Positions 46,800 through 57,539 of a stretch of DNA of 64,000 nt are shown one piece after another (the stretch's first letter is position 1; each line of letters starts with the position of its first letter). Under the pieces are notes generated by a model. It was not told where the DNA came from. It saw only the letters and a program-made list of their open reading frames with translations, and ran no database searches. Origin of the DNA: Cellulomonas xiejunii (GTDB lineage Bacteria > Actinomycetota > Actinomycetes > Actinomycetales > Cellulomonadaceae); the NCBI RefSeq assembly GCF_024508315.1, contig NZ_CP101987.1, forward strand, positions 2,108,001 through 2,172,000, in the 5' to 3' direction. The translations under genes were made by a program, and so were the position numbers.

Positions 46800-47737
46800 T
46801 CCTTGCCCAGGTCCCGCGCCGTCACCTGCACCCGGTGGCCGCGGTCGCGCAGTCGCGCCCCGATCGCCTCGCTGATCGCGACGGACCGGTGCTTGCCGCC
46901 CGTGCAGCCCACCGCGATCGTCGCGTAACGCTTCTCCTCGTGCAGGTAGCCGGCGAGCACGGGTTCGAGCGCGTCGACGTAGCGGTCGACGAAGGTGGTG
47001 GCGCCCGGCAGGCCGAGCACGTAGTCGCGCACGGGCGCGTCCCTGCCGGACAGGTGACGCAGCTCGGTGATCCAGTACGGGTTCGACAGGAACCGGACGT
47101 CCACGACGTGGTCGGCGTCCAGGGGGATCCCGTACTTGAAGCCGAACGACAGCACCGACAGGAGCAGCACGTCGTCCGCGGGGCCCGCGACGCCGGCGCG
47201 CACGACGCGAGCCAGGTCGTGGACGTTGAGGTCGGAGGTGTCGATCACCGTGTCCGCGCGCTCGCGCAGGTCCGAGAGCAGGGCCCGCTCCTGCGCGATG
47301 CCGTCGAGGATCCGCCCCTCGTCCTGCAGCGGGTGCGGACGGCGCACCTGCTCGTACCGGCGGACCAGGACCTCGTCCGACGCGTCGAGGAACAGCAGGC
47401 GCAGCTCGACTCCGCTGCCCTGGAGGTGGTCCAGGACACCGGTCAGCGCAGCGAAGTACTCCCGGCCGCGCACGTCGATGACCGCGGCGAGCCGGCGCGC
47501 ACCGGTACCGACCGGTCCGCTCGTCAGCATGCCGACGAGGTGGGTGAGCATCTGCGCCGGAAGGTTGTCGACGACGTACCAGCCGAGGTCCTCCAGCACG
47601 GCGTCCGCGCGCGTGCGACCCGCGCCGGACATGCCGGTGATGACCAGCACCTGGGGCTGTTCCAGGACGGGGGCCTCCGCAGCCGCTTCGAGGGCGGGGA
47701 TGCCCTGCGGCACCGTGATCGGCGAGGGCTCGCTCAT
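46796..47737 (-). CDS. rapZ: RNase adapter protein RapZ (YvcJ family)
   Basis: RapZ/YvcJ proteins bind nucleotides; the E. coli member guides RNase E to a small RNA, a role not shown in actinobacteria. The 313-residue protein has the P-loop variant [10 protein letters not shown] with Arg in place of the usual Lys, Walker B-like GWYVVDNLP, and the C-terminal [20 protein letters not shown] and [17 protein letters not shown]. The ATG overlaps the uvrC stop (ATGA). About 25 N-terminal residues precede the P-loop. Confidence 0.94.
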   Translation of the reverse strand: MSEPSPITVPQGIPALEAAAEAPVLEQPQVLVITGMSGAGRTRADAVLEDLGWYVVDNLPAQMLTHLVGMLTSGPVGTGARRLAAVIDVRGREYFAALTGVLDHLQGSGVELRLLFLDASDEVLVRRYEQVRRPHPLQDEGRILDGIAQERALLSDLRERADTVIDTSDLNVHDLARVVRAGVAGPADDVLLLSVLSFGFKYGIPLDADHVVDVRFLSNPYWITELRHLSGRDAPVRDYVLGLPGATTFVDRYVDALEPVLAGYLHEEKRYATIAVGCTGGKHRSVAISEAIGARLRDRGHRVQVTARDLGKE

Positions 47738-49770
47738 GCCCCCAGGATGCCAGGCTCGCCGTCCCCCGGCTCCGTGGACCCGCCGGGCAGCGCGGCGGAG
47801 ACGTCCGTCCCCGGGTCCGCCGGCGTCGCGAGCGCCGCCACGACCGCCTGCGCCGTGCGCTCCCCCATGCCGGGCACCGTCGCGATCTCCTCGGCGCTGG
47901 CCGCGCGCAGCCGCTTCACCGAGCCGAAGTGCCGCAGCAGCGCGGCCTTGCGTGCCGGTCCCAGGCCAGGGACGTCGTCGAGGACGGACACGGTCATGCC
48001 CTTGCTGCGCCGCTTGCGGTGCGCGGTGATCGCGAACCGGTGGGCCTCGTCGCGCACCCGCTGCAGCAGGTAGAGCCCTTCCGACGCGCGGCGCAGGATC
48101 ACGGGGTACTCCTCCCCCGGCAGCCAGACCTCCTCGAGCCGCTTGGCCAGGCCGCACAGCGCGACGTCGTCGATGCCGAGCTCGGCGAGCGCCGCCGCGG
48201 CGGCGGCCACCTGCGGCGGTCCACCGTCGACGACCACGAGGTTCGGCGGGTACGCGAACCTCGTCGGTCGGCCGGTCCGCTCGTCGACGGGCCCCGTGCG
48301 TGGCACGTCGTCCTCGGCGTCGTCGCCCAGCTCCGGGTCGTGGGAGTCCGCGCGCTCCGCGAGGTACCGCCGGAAGCGTCGCGTGATGACCTCGTGCATG
48401 GCGGCGGTGTCATCGCGCGCCCCCTGCCCCTGCGGGCCGCGGACCGTGAACAGCCGGTACTCGTTCTTGCGCGCGAGGCCGTCCTCGAACACGACCATGG
48501 ACGCCGACTGGTACGTCCCCTGGTTGTGGGACACGTCGTAGCACTCGATGCGCAAGGGAGCGCTCGGCAGGTCGAGCGCCTCCTGGATCTCCCGCAGGGC
48601 CATGCTGCGGCTCGTGAGGTCACCGGCTCGCCGCGTGCGGTGCAGCGCGAGCGCGTGCTCCGCGTTGCGCAGCACCGTCGCGGCCAGCTCGCGCTTGTCC
48701 CCGCGCTGCGGCACCCGCACCTGCACCCTGCTGCCCCGCAGGCCCGTGAGCCACGCCTGGACCTGCTCGACGTCCGTCGGCAGCACCGGCACGAGCACCT
48801 CGCGCGGCACGGACGCCGTCGCGGCCTCCGGGTCCTCGCTCCCGTACACCTGCTGCAGCAGGTGCTCGACGAGGGCGGCGTCGTCGATGTCCTCGACCTT
48901 CTCCACGACCCACCCTCGCTGCCCGCGGATGCGGCCGTCGCGGACGTGGAACACCTGGACGGCGGCCTCCAGCTCGTCGCCCGCCAGGGCGAAGACGTCC
49001 GCGTCGGTGCCGTCCGAGAGCACCACCGCGTTGCGCTCGGTGGCCTTCTCGAGGGTCTTGATGTCGTCCCGCAGGCGCGCGGCACGTTCGTAGTCGAGCT
49101 CGGCGGCGGCTTCCTTCATGGCCCGGGTGAGGCGTCGCGTGAACCGCGCGGTGTCACCGGCCATGAAGTCGCAGAAGTCCTGGGCGAGCTGGTGGTGCTC
49201 GTCGACCCCGATCCTGCCCACGCACGGGGCCGAGCACTTGTCGATGTACCCGAGCAGGCACGGCCGGCCCTGCTGGCGGGCTCGCTTGAAGACCCCGGCC
49301 GAGCACGTCCGCACGGGGAACACGCGCAGCAGCAGGTCGACCGTCTCGCGGATCGCCCAGGCGTGCGCGTAGGGCCCGAAGTAGCGCGTGCCGCGTCGCT
49401 TCGCGCCCCGCATCACCTGCACGCGCGGCACCTCGTCCGCCATGGTGACGGCGAGGTACGGGTAGGACTTGTCGTCGCGGTACTTCACGTTGAACCGCGG
49501 GTCGTACTCCTTGATCCACGTGTACTCGAGCGCCAGGGCCTCGACCTCGGTGCCGACGACGGTCCACTGGACGGCGGCGGCGGTCGTCACCATCTGCCGC
49601 GTGCGCGGGTGCAGCCCGGCGATGTCCTGGAAGTAGCTGTTCAGCCGGTTGCGCAGGCTCTTGGCCTTGCCCACGTACACGACACGGCCGTGCTCGTCCC
49701 GGAACCGGTAGACGCCCGGTGCGTCAGGGATCTCGCCCGGCGCCGGTCGGTAGGTCGCGGGATCGGCCAT
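47734..49770 (-). CDS. uvrC: Excinuclease ABC subunit C
   Basis: UvrC makes both incisions in nucleotide excision repair. The 678-residue protein has the GIY-YIG domain ([20 protein letters not shown]), a Cys motif ([15 protein letters not shown]), the UVR domain ([20 protein letters not shown]), the RNase H-like nuclease ([29 protein letters not shown]), and tandem helix-hairpin-helix motifs at the end ([26 protein letters not shown]). The ATG at 49770 is the start. uvrA and uvrB also lie in this window, but in separate units. Confidence 0.97.
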   Translation of the reverse strand: MADPATYRPAPGEIPDAPGVYRFRDEHGRVVYVGKAKSLRNRLNSYFQDIAGLHPRTRQMVTTAAAVQWTVVGTEVEALALEYTWIKEYDPRFNVKYRDDKSYPYLAVTMADEVPRVQVMRGAKRRGTRYFGPYAHAWAIRETVDLLLRVFPVRTCSAGVFKRARQQGRPCLLGYIDKCSAPCVGRIGVDEHHQLAQDFCDFMAGDTARFTRRLTRAMKEAAAELDYERAARLRDDIKTLEKATERNAVVLSDGTDADVFALAGDELEAAVQVFHVRDGRIRGQRGWVVEKVEDIDDAALVEHLLQQVYGSEDPEAATASVPREVLVPVLPTDVEQVQAWLTGLRGSRVQVRVPQRGDKRELAATVLRNAEHALALHRTRRAGDLTSRSMALREIQEALDLPSAPLRIECYDVSHNQGTYQSASMVVFEDGLARKNEYRLFTVRGPQGQGARDDTAAMHEVITRRFRRYLAERADSHDPELGDDAEDDVPRTGPVDERTGRPTRFAYPPNLVVVDGGPPQVAAAAAALAELGIDDVALCGLAKRLEEVWLPGEEYPVILRRASEGLYLLQRVRDEAHRFAITAHRKRRSKGMTVSVLDDVPGLGPARKAALLRHFGSVKRLRAASAEEIATVPGMGERTAQAVVAALATPADPGTDVSAALPGGSTEPGDGEPGILGA

Positions 49771-49870
49771 GCGTCCGAGCCTAAGTCCCGGCGCCGACAG
49801 CGCGAGCCTGCGCAGGCGCCGCGGGCGCGTACGCACCCGCGGGTGTGACCGGCGCCACTAGGGTCGGGGC

Positions 49871-50380
49871 ATGGCACAGCTCCTGCACCAGTTCTCGGTG
49901 GACCTGACGTGGACCGGCGCCGGCGACGAGGGCACGGCGACGTACACCTCCTACGGGCGCGACCACCTGCTGACGTCGGGTGGGCGGCCGCCGCTGCCCG
50001 GCACGTCGGACCCCGGCTTCCGGGGCGACCCGGACCGCTGGTCGCCCGAGGACCTGCTGGTCGGTGCGCTGTCGCAGTGCCACATGCTGTGGTTCCTGCA
50101 CCTCGCCGCCAGCGCCGGTGTCGTCGTGGTCGGCTACACCGACGCGGCGTCGGGGACGATGCGGATCGAGGCGGCGGGCCACGGTCGGTTCACCGAGGTC
50201 GTGCTCCGTCCCCGCGTCACCGTCCGCAACCCGACGCTCGCGGACGGCACGGCCGTCGACGGCGCCCTGCTCGCAGGGATCCACCACCGGGCGCAGGAGC
50301 ACTGCTTCATCGCCCGGTCCGTCAACTTCCCCGTGCGCCACGAGGCCGCTCCGCTCACGTACGAGCAGCGCCCCGCCTGA
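49871..50380 (+). CDS. OsmC family peroxiredoxin-like protein
   Basis: OsmC/Ohr proteins reduce organic hydroperoxides with a Cys pair. The 169-residue protein has the two conserved cysteines in EDLLVGALSQCHMLWFLHLA and AQEHCFIARSVNFPV. The family opening appears as HQFSVDLTWTGAGDEGT, YTSYGRDHLL. The ATG is the start. It is convergent with uvrA, ten bases apart, and divergent from uvrC. A broader member of the family rather than Ohr itself is likely. Confidence 0.9.
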   Translation: MAQLLHQFSVDLTWTGAGDEGTATYTSYGRDHLLTSGGRPPLPGTSDPGFRGDPDRWSPEDLLVGALSQCHMLWFLHLAASAGVVVVGYTDAASGTMRIEAAGHGRFTEVVLRPRVTVRNPTLADGTAVDGALLAGIHHRAQEHCFIARSVNFPVRHEAAPLTYEQRPA

Positions 50381-50389
50381 CCGCGTCGG

Positions 50390-53263
50390 TCAGACGGCCA
50401 CCTCGACCCGCGCGGGCTCCAGAGCCTCGGCGAGGAACCGGCCGGTGTGGCTCTCGGGCACGTTCGCGATGTGCTCGGGGGTGCCCTGCGCGACGACCGT
50501 CCCGCCACCGGAGCCACCCTCCGGCCCCATGTCGACCACCCAGTCGGCGTTCTTGATGACGTCGAGGTTGTGCTCGATCACCAGGACGGTGTTGCCCTTG
50601 TCCACCAGCGACTGCAGGACTCCCAGGAGCTTGCGGATGTCCTCGAAGTGCAGGCCGGTCGTCGGCTCGTCCAGGACGTAGATCGTGCGCCCCGTGGACC
50701 GGCGCTGCAGCTCGGCAGCCAGCTTGACGCGCTGCGCCTCGCCGCCCGACAGGGTCGGCGCCGGCTGCCCGAGCCGGACGTAGCCCAGCCCGACGTCGAC
50801 GAGGGTCCGCAGGTGCCGGGAGATCGCCGGGACGGCCGCGAAGAACTCGGCCGCCTCCTCGATCGGCATCGCCAGGACGTCGGCGACGGTCTTGCCCTTG
50901 AAGTGCACCTCGAGCGTCTCGCGGTTGTACCGGGCCCCGTGGCACACCTCGCACGGCACGTAGACGTCCGGCAGGAAGTTCATCTCGATCTTCAGGGTGC
51001 CGTCCCCCGAGCACGCCTCGCAGCGGCCACCCTTGACGTTGAACGAGAAGCGCCCGGGCGTGTAGCCGCGCACCTTCGCCTCGGTGGTCTCCGCGAACAG
51101 CTTGCGGACGTGGTCCCAGACCCCCGTGTACGTCGCGGGGTTGGACCGCGGCGTGCGACCGATCGGGCCCTGGTCGACGTGCACGACCTTGTCCAGCTGG
51201 TCCAGACCGGTGACGCGCCTGTGCCGGCCGGCGACCTGGCGCGCGCCGTTGAGCTCGTTCGCCATGACGGTGTAGAGGATCCCGTTGACCAGGGTGGACT
51301 TGCCTGAACCGGAGACCCCGGTGACGGCGGTCAGCACACCGAGGGGGAACGACACGTCGATCCCGCGGAGGTTGTTCTCCCGCGCCCCGACGACCGTCAC
51401 CTGACGGGACGGGTCCACGGGCCGACGCACGGCCGGCATCGGGATCGAACGCCGGCCGGACAGGTACGCACCCGTGACCGACTCCTGCGACGCCAGGAGT
51501 CCCTCCAGGTCGCCGGAGTGCACGACCCGACCGCCGTGCTCACCCGCGCCCGGCCCGATGTCCACGATCCAGTCGGCCGTGCGGATGGTGTCCTCGTCGT
51601 GCTCGACGACGATGAGGGTGTTCCCCAGGTCGCGCAGCCGCGTCAAGGTGTCGATCAGCCGCCGGTTGTCGCGCTGGTGCAGGCCGATCGACGGCTCGTC
51701 CAGCACGTAGAGGACCCCGACGAGCCCCGAGCCGATCTGGGTGGCGAGCCGGATGCGCTGCGCCTCCCCGCCGGAGAGCGTCGCCGCGGGACGCATGAGC
51801 GACAGGTAGTCCAGCCCGACGTCGAGCAGGAACCCCAACCGCGCCTGGATCTCCTTGACCACCTGCGCCGCGATCGCCCGCTCGCGCTCCCCGAGCTGGA
51901 GATCTGCGATGAAGTCCCGCGCCTCGTCGATCGGCAGCGCGCACACGTCCGCGATCGAGCGACCGTCGATCTTCACCGCGAGGACCTCGGGCTTCAGGCG
52001 CGTCCCGTCGCACGTGGGACAGGGCACCTCCCGCATGAACGCCTCGTACTTCTCCTTGCTCCACTCCGAGTCGGTCTCGGCGTGGCGCCTCTGGAGGAAG
52101 GTGATGACCCCCTCGAAGCCGGTCGAGTACTGCCGCTCGCGGCCCCACCGGTTGCGGTACTTGACGTGGACCTCGTGGTTCTGGCCGTGCAGCACCGCGT
52201 CACGTGCCCGCTGCGGCAGCGCCCGCCAGGGGGTGTCCATCGAGAAGCCCAGGTCCGACGCGAGCGCGGACAGGACGCGCTGGAAGTACTCGGACGACAT
52301 CTGCGCCCAGGGCGCGACCGCACCCTGCGCGAGCGACAGGTCGTCGTCGGGGATCACCAGGTCGGGGTCCACCTCGAGGCGTGACCCCAGCCCTGTGCAC
52401 TCGGGGCAGGCGCCGTAGGGCGCGTTGAAGGAGAACGTCCGCGGCTCCACCTCCTCGAGCGTCAGCACGTGGTCGTTCGGGCACGCGCGCTTCTCGGAGA
52501 AGCGCCGCTCGCGCTGCGGGTCGTCCGCGTCGGCGTCGACGAGCTCCACGACGAGCAGGCCGCCCGCGAGGCCGAGCGCCGTCTCGACCGAGTCCGTCAG
52601 GCGCCGCTGCACGCCCTCCCGGGAGACCAGGCGGTCGACGACCACGTCGATGTCGTGCTTGAGCTTCTTCTCCAGCGTCGGCGGGGACGCGAGCTGGACC
52701 ACCTCGCCGTCGACCCGCGCGCGCGAGAAGCCCTTGCCCTGCAGCTCGCGGAAAAGGTCCGCGTACTCGCCCTTGCGCCCGCGGACCACGGGTGCGAGCA
52801 CCTGGTACCGCGTGCCGTCGGGGAGCTCGAGCAGCCGGTCGACGATCTGCTGCGGGGTCTGCGCGGTGACGCGCTCGCCGCACACCGGGCAGTGCTGCGT
52901 CCCGGCGCGCGCGAAGAGCAGCCGGAGGTAGTCGTAGACCTCGGTGATCGTGCCGACGGTCGAGCGGGGGTTGCGGTTCGTCGACTTCTGGTCGATCGAC
53001 ACGGCCGGCGACAGGCCCTCGATGAAGTCGACGTCCGGCTTGTCCATCTGCCCCAGGAACTGGCGGGCGTACGCCGAGAGCGACTCGACGTAGCGGCGCT
53101 GCCCCTCGGCGAAGATCGTGTCGAACGCGAGGGACGACTTGCCGGAGCCGGACAGGCCGGTGAAGGCGATGAGCGCATCGCGCGGCAGGTCCAGGTCGAC
53201 GTTGCGGAGGTTGTGCTCCCTGGCGCCACGGACCACGAGACGGTCGGACAGAGGATGGGTCAC
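50390..53263 (-). CDS. uvrA: Excinuclease ABC subunit A
   Basis: UvrA detects DNA damage as a dimeric ATPase with two ABC modules. The 957-residue protein has Walker [15 protein letters not shown] and [16 protein letters not shown] signatures [14 protein letters not shown] and [15 protein letters not shown], and zinc-module pairs [26 protein letters not shown] and CEVCHGARY. The GTG at 53263 follows a -10-like TAGACT by eight bases, so the message is probably leaderless. A LexA-like box overlaps the promoter, consistent with SOS induction. Confidence 0.97.
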   Translation of the reverse strand: MTHPLSDRLVVRGAREHNLRNVDLDLPRDALIAFTGLSGSGKSSLAFDTIFAEGQRRYVESLSAYARQFLGQMDKPDVDFIEGLSPAVSIDQKSTNRNPRSTVGTITEVYDYLRLLFARAGTQHCPVCGERVTAQTPQQIVDRLLELPDGTRYQVLAPVVRGRKGEYADLFRELQGKGFSRARVDGEVVQLASPPTLEKKLKHDIDVVVDRLVSREGVQRRLTDSVETALGLAGGLLVVELVDADADDPQRERRFSEKRACPNDHVLTLEEVEPRTFSFNAPYGACPECTGLGSRLEVDPDLVIPDDDLSLAQGAVAPWAQMSSEYFQRVLSALASDLGFSMDTPWRALPQRARDAVLHGQNHEVHVKYRNRWGRERQYSTGFEGVITFLQRRHAETDSEWSKEKYEAFMREVPCPTCDGTRLKPEVLAVKIDGRSIADVCALPIDEARDFIADLQLGERERAIAAQVVKEIQARLGFLLDVGLDYLSLMRPAATLSGGEAQRIRLATQIGSGLVGVLYVLDEPSIGLHQRDNRRLIDTLTRLRDLGNTLIVVEHDEDTIRTADWIVDIGPGAGEHGGRVVHSGDLEGLLASQESVTGAYLSGRRSIPMPAVRRPVDPSRQVTVVGARENNLRGIDVSFPLGVLTAVTGVSGSGKSTLVNGILYTVMANELNGARQVAGRHRRVTGLDQLDKVVHVDQGPIGRTPRSNPATYTGVWDHVRKLFAETTEAKVRGYTPGRFSFNVKGGRCEACSGDGTLKIEMNFLPDVYVPCEVCHGARYNRETLEVHFKGKTVADVLAMPIEEAAEFFAAVPAISRHLRTLVDVGLGYVRLGQPAPTLSGGEAQRVKLAAELQRRSTGRTIYVLDEPTTGLHFEDIRKLLGVLQSLVDKGNTVLVIEHNLDVIKNADWVVDMGPEGGSGGGTVVAQGTPEHIANVPESHTGRFLAEALEPARVEVAV

Positions 53264-53271
53264 AGCCGACG

Positions 53272-53310
53272 AGTCTACGTGCGAGCACCGACGATCGCAC
53301 ACGTGTTCGA
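53272..53310 (-). promoter_or_regulatory. uvrA promoter with LexA-like SOS box
   Basis: Read leftward, TCGAAC-ACGT-GTGCGA (complement of 53295-53310) matches the actinobacterial LexA box TCGAAC-N4-GTTCGA at 11 of 12 positions. The -10 TAGACT (complement of 53272-53277) lies 17 bases on. Transcription would start at or near the GTG of uvrA. The LexA box covers the -35 region. Confidence 0.8.
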
Positions 53311-53382
53311 CGTGTGACGTCGCCCGCCCGGGGTGGTGAGCACGACGAGCGGAGGATGCCGGGGCGGGCCATGCTGGGGCCG

Positions 53383-55245
53383 ATGAGCGCACTACCGACC
53401 CCCCAGCCTGTCGGCTCGGACCTCCCCGGCGCGCAGGTGCCGATCGAGGACTACGCCGTCCTCGGTGACGGCCACACCGCCGCGCTCGTCTCACGGCGCG
53501 GCTCGGTGGACTGGCTGTGTCTACCGAGGTTCGACTCCGACGCCTGCTTCGCCGCCCTGCTCGGGACCCCCGACCACGGCCGGTGGCTGCTGACGGTGCC
53601 CGACGCGACCGAGGTGACGCGCCGGTACCGCGGCGACTCGTTCGTCCTCGAGACCACCTACCGGGCGCCACGTGGTACGGCGGTCGTGACCGAGGCCATG
53701 CCGCTGGGCGACGGGCGGGCCGACGTCGTGCGACGCCTCGAGTGCACGCACGGTGAGGTGGAGGTCGAGCACGAGTGGGTGGTGCGGTTCGGGTACGGGC
53801 GCGTCCAGCCGTGGGTCCGGCGGGAGACCGACGAGGAGGGGTGCGAGACGATCCGCGCCGTCGCCGGACCGGACTCGCTCGTCCTGCGCGGGGACCGGCT
53901 CCCCCGCCCCGACGCGCACCGTCACCGGGACCGCTTCACGCTGCGGGCGGGCGAGAGCGTCGAGCTGTCCCTCACGTGGGTCCACTCGTGGGAACCGGTC
54001 CCACCGCGGCTGACCGTGCCGGACCGCGTCGACGCCACCGCGGTCGCCTGGGGCCTGTGGGCCCGGGACTGCACCTACGACGGACCGTACCGCGAGGCAG
54101 TGGTCCGCTCGCTGCTCGTCCTGCGACTGCTGTCCGACACCACCACGGGCGGCATCGTGGCCGCGTCGACGACGTCGCTGCCGGAGACCTTCGGCGGTGA
54201 GCGCAACTGGGACTACCGCTACTGCTGGCTGCGCGATGCGGCCCTGACGTTGGAGGCCCTGCTCGAGCAGGGCTTCCGGCAGGAGGCGACGCAGTGGCGG
54301 GACTGGCTCGTGCGTGCCGTCGCGGGCGACCCGAAGGACGTGCAGATCATGTACCGCGTCGACGGTGGGCGCCGCCTGCCGGAGATGGAGCTGGCGCACC
54401 TGCCGGGCTACGCCGGGTCCCGTCCCGTGCGCCTGGGCAACGCCGCCGTGGGCCAGGTGCAGCACGACGTGCTGGGCGGGGTCATGTCCGCGCTCGCGAT
54501 GGCGCGCGAGGCAGGGCTCTCCGAGACGGCCGACACCTGGGCGCTGCAGCGGCTGCTCGTCGACGACCTGGCGAGCACCTGGCGCGAGCCGGACCGCGGC
54601 ATCTGGGAGGTGCGGGGCGCCCCCCGGCACTTCACCCACTCGAAGGTCATGGCGTGGGCGGCGCTGGACCGCGCGGTCCACGCGGTCGAGACGCACGGCC
54701 TGCCCGGGCCGGTGGCGCGGTGGCGCCGGGTGCGCGAGGAGATCCGGGCCGACGTCCTCGAGCACGGGTGGTCACCCGAGCGCGGCACCTTCGTGCAGCA
54801 CTACGGTGCGCGGCACACGGACGCCTCGCTGCTCCAGGTCCTGCAGGTGGGGTTCGTCCCCGCCGACGGCCCGCACGCGCGCGGCACCATCGCCGCGGTG
54901 CGTGAGGAGCTCGAGGTCGCGCCCGGCCTGCTGCTGCGGTACCGCACGGAGCGCACCGATGACGGTCTGCAGGGGGCGGAGGCCCCCTTCCTCGCCTGCT
55001 CGTTCTGGCTCGCCGACGCACTGGCGCGCGCCGACGACGTCGCGGGCGCGACCGCGGTGCTCGACGTGCTCGTCCCGCTGGCGAACGACGTGGGCATGCT
55101 CGCCGAGCAGTACGACCCGGTGGCGCGTCGCATGGTGGGCAACGTGCCGCAGGCGCTGTCCCACCTCGCCCTCGTCCGGGCGGCGCACCGGCACGACCTG
55201 GCGGCACGGCGGGCCGCGGTGGCGGCGTCGGCGGTGGCGCCGTGA
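53383..55245 (+). CDS. Glycoside hydrolase family 15 protein (trehalase/glucoamylase-like)
   Basis: This family hydrolyses trehalose or alpha-glucans in actinobacteria. The 620-residue protein has the N-terminal beta domain start [20 protein letters not shown], then [20 protein letters not shown]. The (alpha/alpha)6 barrel follows, with [33 protein letters not shown], and the catalytic-region [20 protein letters not shown]. The ATG at 53383 is chosen because the next residues fit the family start; GTG 53314, ATG 53356 and ATG 53371 also lie in frame. The stop overlaps the next gene's GTG. Substrate is not determined by sequence alone. Confidence 0.9.
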   Translation: MSALPTPQPVGSDLPGAQVPIEDYAVLGDGHTAALVSRRGSVDWLCLPRFDSDACFAALLGTPDHGRWLLTVPDATEVTRRYRGDSFVLETTYRAPRGTAVVTEAMPLGDGRADVVRRLECTHGEVEVEHEWVVRFGYGRVQPWVRRETDEEGCETIRAVAGPDSLVLRGDRLPRPDAHRHRDRFTLRAGESVELSLTWVHSWEPVPPRLTVPDRVDATAVAWGLWARDCTYDGPYREAVVRSLLVLRLLSDTTTGGIVAASTTSLPETFGGERNWDYRYCWLRDAALTLEALLEQGFRQEATQWRDWLVRAVAGDPKDVQIMYRVDGGRRLPEMELAHLPGYAGSRPVRLGNAAVGQVQHDVLGGVMSALAMAREAGLSETADTWALQRLLVDDLASTWREPDRGIWEVRGAPRHFTHSKVMAWAALDRAVHAVETHGLPGPVARWRRVREEIRADVLEHGWSPERGTFVQHYGARHTDASLLQVLQVGFVPADGPHARGTIAAVREELEVAPGLLLRYRTERTDDGLQGAEAPFLACSFWLADALARADDVAGATAVLDVLVPLANDVGMLAEQYDPVARRMVGNVPQALSHLALVRAAHRHDLAARRAAVAASAVAP

Positions 55246-55958
55246 GCGGGCTCGGCTGGACGGGCCGGGTCGAACCCGGTGGACCCAGCGCCGTGCGGGT
55301 GCTCGACGAGGCCGAGATCCGCAAGGCGTCGGTCGGCCCGATGGACAACGACGCGTACCTGGTCACGTGCCGCCGCACGGGCGCCCAGCTCCTCGTGGAC
55401 GCGCCGACCGACCCGGACCGTCTGCTGTCCCTGGTGCGCGAGGGGTCCGCGTCGGCCCGGCTGGACGTGGTGGTCGTCACCCACCAGCACCGCGACCACC
55501 TCGGCGCCGTCGCCTCCGTCCTTGCCGTCACGGGAGCACGGCTCGCCGCGGGGGCGCCTGACGCGGAGGCGGTCGAGAAGGCCACGGGTCACGCCGTGGA
55601 CACCCGGCTGCTGCACCGCGACCGCCTCGCGGTCGGCCGGCTCGTGCTCGACGTCGTCGCCCTGCGCGGCCACACCCCCGGCTCGGTCGCGCTGGCACTC
55701 ACCGAGCCCGACGACGTGTCGGTGCCCGGTGCGGCGCCGGGCCGCGTGCACCTCTTCACCGGAGACTCGCTGTTCCCCGGCGGGGTGGGCAGCACCCAGG
55801 GTGACCCGCACCGGTTCACGCAGCTGCTCGACGACGTGACGACCCGCGTCTTCGACCGGTACCGCGACGACACGTGGGTCTACCCGGGGCACGGCGACGA
55901 CACCACCCTCGGCGAGCAGCGTCCACACCTCGCGGAGTGGGCCGCGCGCGGTTGGTGA
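55242..55958 (+). CDS. Metallo-beta-lactamase-fold hydrolase
   Basis: The 238-residue protein has the MBL metal motif THQHRDHLGA (HxHxDH), RGHTPGSVAL, LFTGDSLFPGGVGST and the final VYPGHGDDTTLGEQ, a glyoxalase II-like arrangement. About 35 N-terminal residues precede the first strand (MDNDAYLVTCRRTG). The GTG overlaps the stop of the GH15 gene (GTGA), so the two are co-translated. The substrate is unknown; a thioester hydrolase is possible. Confidence 0.9.
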   Translation: MSGLGWTGRVEPGGPSAVRVLDEAEIRKASVGPMDNDAYLVTCRRTGAQLLVDAPTDPDRLLSLVREGSASARLDVVVVTHQHRDHLGAVASVLAVTGARLAAGAPDAEAVEKATGHAVDTRLLHRDRLAVGRLVLDVVALRGHTPGSVALALTEPDDVSVPGAAPGRVHLFTGDSLFPGGVGSTQGDPHRFTQLLDDVTTRVFDRYRDDTWVYPGHGDDTTLGEQRPHLAEWAARGW

Positions 55959-55961
55959 GGC

Positions 55962-57128
55962 TCAGCCCTCCTCGGGTGCGCCCAGCACGGAGGTCGCGAG
56001 CGTCGCGTGCGCGGACTCGTCGTCGGACGGGTGGTAGATGCCGGCCAGCACGTCGCGGTACAGCCGCGCGAGCTCGCTGCCGGTGAAGTACGCCCCTCCC
56101 CCGGAGACCCGCAGCGCGAGGTCGACGACGACCCGCGCGGTCTCCGTCGCGCGGACCTTGAGCCCGACGAGCTGGGCGAACCACCGCGAACCGTGGTCGA
56201 CCTGCTCGTCGACGTCTCGCGCGAGCGCGAACACCTGCAGCTCGGCGCCGTCCTGCGCCAGCGCCGCATCCGCGATGCGCCAACGGATGTCGGGGTCCTG
56301 CGCGTACGAGCGACCGCCGTGCTTGAACGAGGTGCGGCGCCGGGCGTGCCCGATGCCCAGCTCGAGCGCCCGGCGCCCGATGCCGGTGTACACGGCGGCC
56401 AGGAGCGTCTCGAAGACGGCGAAGAGCGCGAACACGAACGAGTCGGCCGACGGCCCGACGGGCAGACGCCGGCAGACGCGGTCGGCCGGTGCGTACGCCC
56501 CGTCGAGCACGGTCGTCGCCGACTGCGACGCGCGCATGCCGAGCGCGTCCCAGTCGTCACGAGCCTCGACGCCGCCGCCGTCGCGGGCGACGACCGCGTG
56601 GACGAGCCGGGGGTCGTCGGGGTCGGAGTCGTCCAGGCCGAAGGTCGCCAGGCGCGTCCAGACCGGCGACAGGGAGGTGAAGATCTTCGTGCCGTGGTAC
56701 CGGTAGCCGCCGTCGGCCTGCGGGACGGCCCGCGTCCGTGACCCGAACATGACGAGGTCGTTGCCCGCCTCGGAGTTGCCGAACGCGAAGACCTCACCCG
56801 CGGCAGCGTCGCGCAGGACGAACTCCACGGACGTGTCGCCCCGCGCGACGAGCAGCGCGGCGAGCCCCGTGACCACCAGGTGCATGTTGACCGCGAGGGC
56901 CGTGGCGGGGGCGGCCCCCGCGAGGCGGACCTGCTCGCGGGCGACCTCCTCGAGCGACAGACCGGACCCGCCGAGATGCTCGGGCACGAACGCCCGCAGG
57001 TAGCCCGCCGCCACGAGGTCGGCCAGGTCGTCGTGCGGGAACGTGTTGTCCCGGTCGTGCGCGTCGGCACGGGCGTGGATCCCCGCGAGGAGGTCGTCGG
57101 TCAGCAGCGTGCGCAGCGAGCGAGCCAT
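55962..57128 (-). CDS. Acyl-CoA dehydrogenase family protein
   Basis: The FAD enzyme family oxidises acyl-CoA thioesters. The 388-residue protein has the N-terminal helical domain (AAGYLRAFVPEHLGGSGLSL, then EEVAREQ), the middle beta domain (YRYHGTKIFTSLSPVWTRLA, LGMRASQSATTVLDGAYAP) and the C-terminal helical domain (GGGAYFTGSELARLYRDVLA, then GIYHPSD). A catalytic Glu at the canonical place is not obvious, so it may be one of the divergent, flavin-dependent monooxygenase-like members. ATG is the start. It is convergent with the MBL gene, three bases apart. Confidence 0.88.
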   Translation of the reverse strand: MARSLRTLLTDDLLAGIHARADAHDRDNTFPHDDLADLVAAGYLRAFVPEHLGGSGLSLEEVAREQVRLAGAAPATALAVNMHLVVTGLAALLVARGDTSVEFVLRDAAAGEVFAFGNSEAGNDLVMFGSRTRAVPQADGGYRYHGTKIFTSLSPVWTRLATFGLDDSDPDDPRLVHAVVARDGGGVEARDDWDALGMRASQSATTVLDGAYAPADRVCRRLPVGPSADSFVFALFAVFETLLAAVYTGIGRRALELGIGHARRRTSFKHGGRSYAQDPDIRWRIADAALAQDGAELQVFALARDVDEQVDHGSRWFAQLVGLKVRATETARVVVDLALRVSGGGAYFTGSELARLYRDVLAGIYHPSDDESAHATLATSVLGAPEEG

Positions 57129-57199
57129 GCGGCCACTCTGCCATCGCGCGCCGTGGTCGGTCGCGACCAGCGTGCGGCACGCTCGGGCAGGATGGCGTC

Positions 57200-57493
57200 A
57201 TGAGCACCTACGCCGTCCGCTACACCTACGACGAGCGGGCCGAGGTCCGCGACGCGGTCCGTCCCGAGCACCGCGCCTGGCTCGCCGGGCTCGCCACCGC
57301 GGGGGTCCTGCTGGGCTCCGGACCCTTCACCGACGGGGAGCCCGGCGCGCTGCTCGTCCTGCAGGCTCCCGACGAGAGCGCGCTGCGCGCCGTGCTCGCG
57401 CAGGACCCGTTCGCGCGCGAGGGCCTCGTCGCCGCGACCGAGGTGCGCGGCTGGAGCCTCGTCCTCGGCCCCTGGGCGACGTCCGCCTCCTGA
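57200..57493 (+). CDS. YciI family protein
   Basis: The 97-residue protein has the YCII ferredoxin-like fold: a starting strand (TYAVRYTYD), the conserved RPEHRAWLAGLATAG with the His-Asp-type pair site (here His only), LLGSGPFTDG and a closing DPFAREGLVAATEVRGWSLV. Some relatives are dehydrochlorinase-like, but most have no known role. The ATG starts 71 bases from the divergent acyl-CoA dehydrogenase gene. Its final codons and stop lie in a tandem duplication. Confidence 0.88.
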   Translation: MSTYAVRYTYDERAEVRDAVRPEHRAWLAGLATAGVLLGSGPFTDGEPGALLVLQAPDESALRAVLAQDPFAREGLVAATEVRGWSLVLGPWATSAS

Positions 57494-57534
57494 GGCGTCG
57501 GCCGGCCCCCGCCTCCTGAGGCGTGGGCCGGCCC
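57483..57534. repeat. 26-base tandem duplication over the yciI stop, forming a hairpin
   Basis: Bases 57483-57508 and 57509-57534 match at 25 of 26 positions; each contains CCTCCTGAGG with the TGA. Together they form a 16-base stem (57500-57515 with 57518-57533, one mismatch), a probable terminator between yciI and the convergent terC gene. Confidence 0.9.
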
Positions 57535-57539
57535 GTGCG

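Noticed and set aside
53314..53382. Upstream in-frame starts (GTG 53314, ATG 53356, ATG 53371) for the GH15 gene
   Set aside because: They add a Gly/Arg/Met-rich stretch not seen in the family; 53314 lies next to the uvrA SOS box and promoter.
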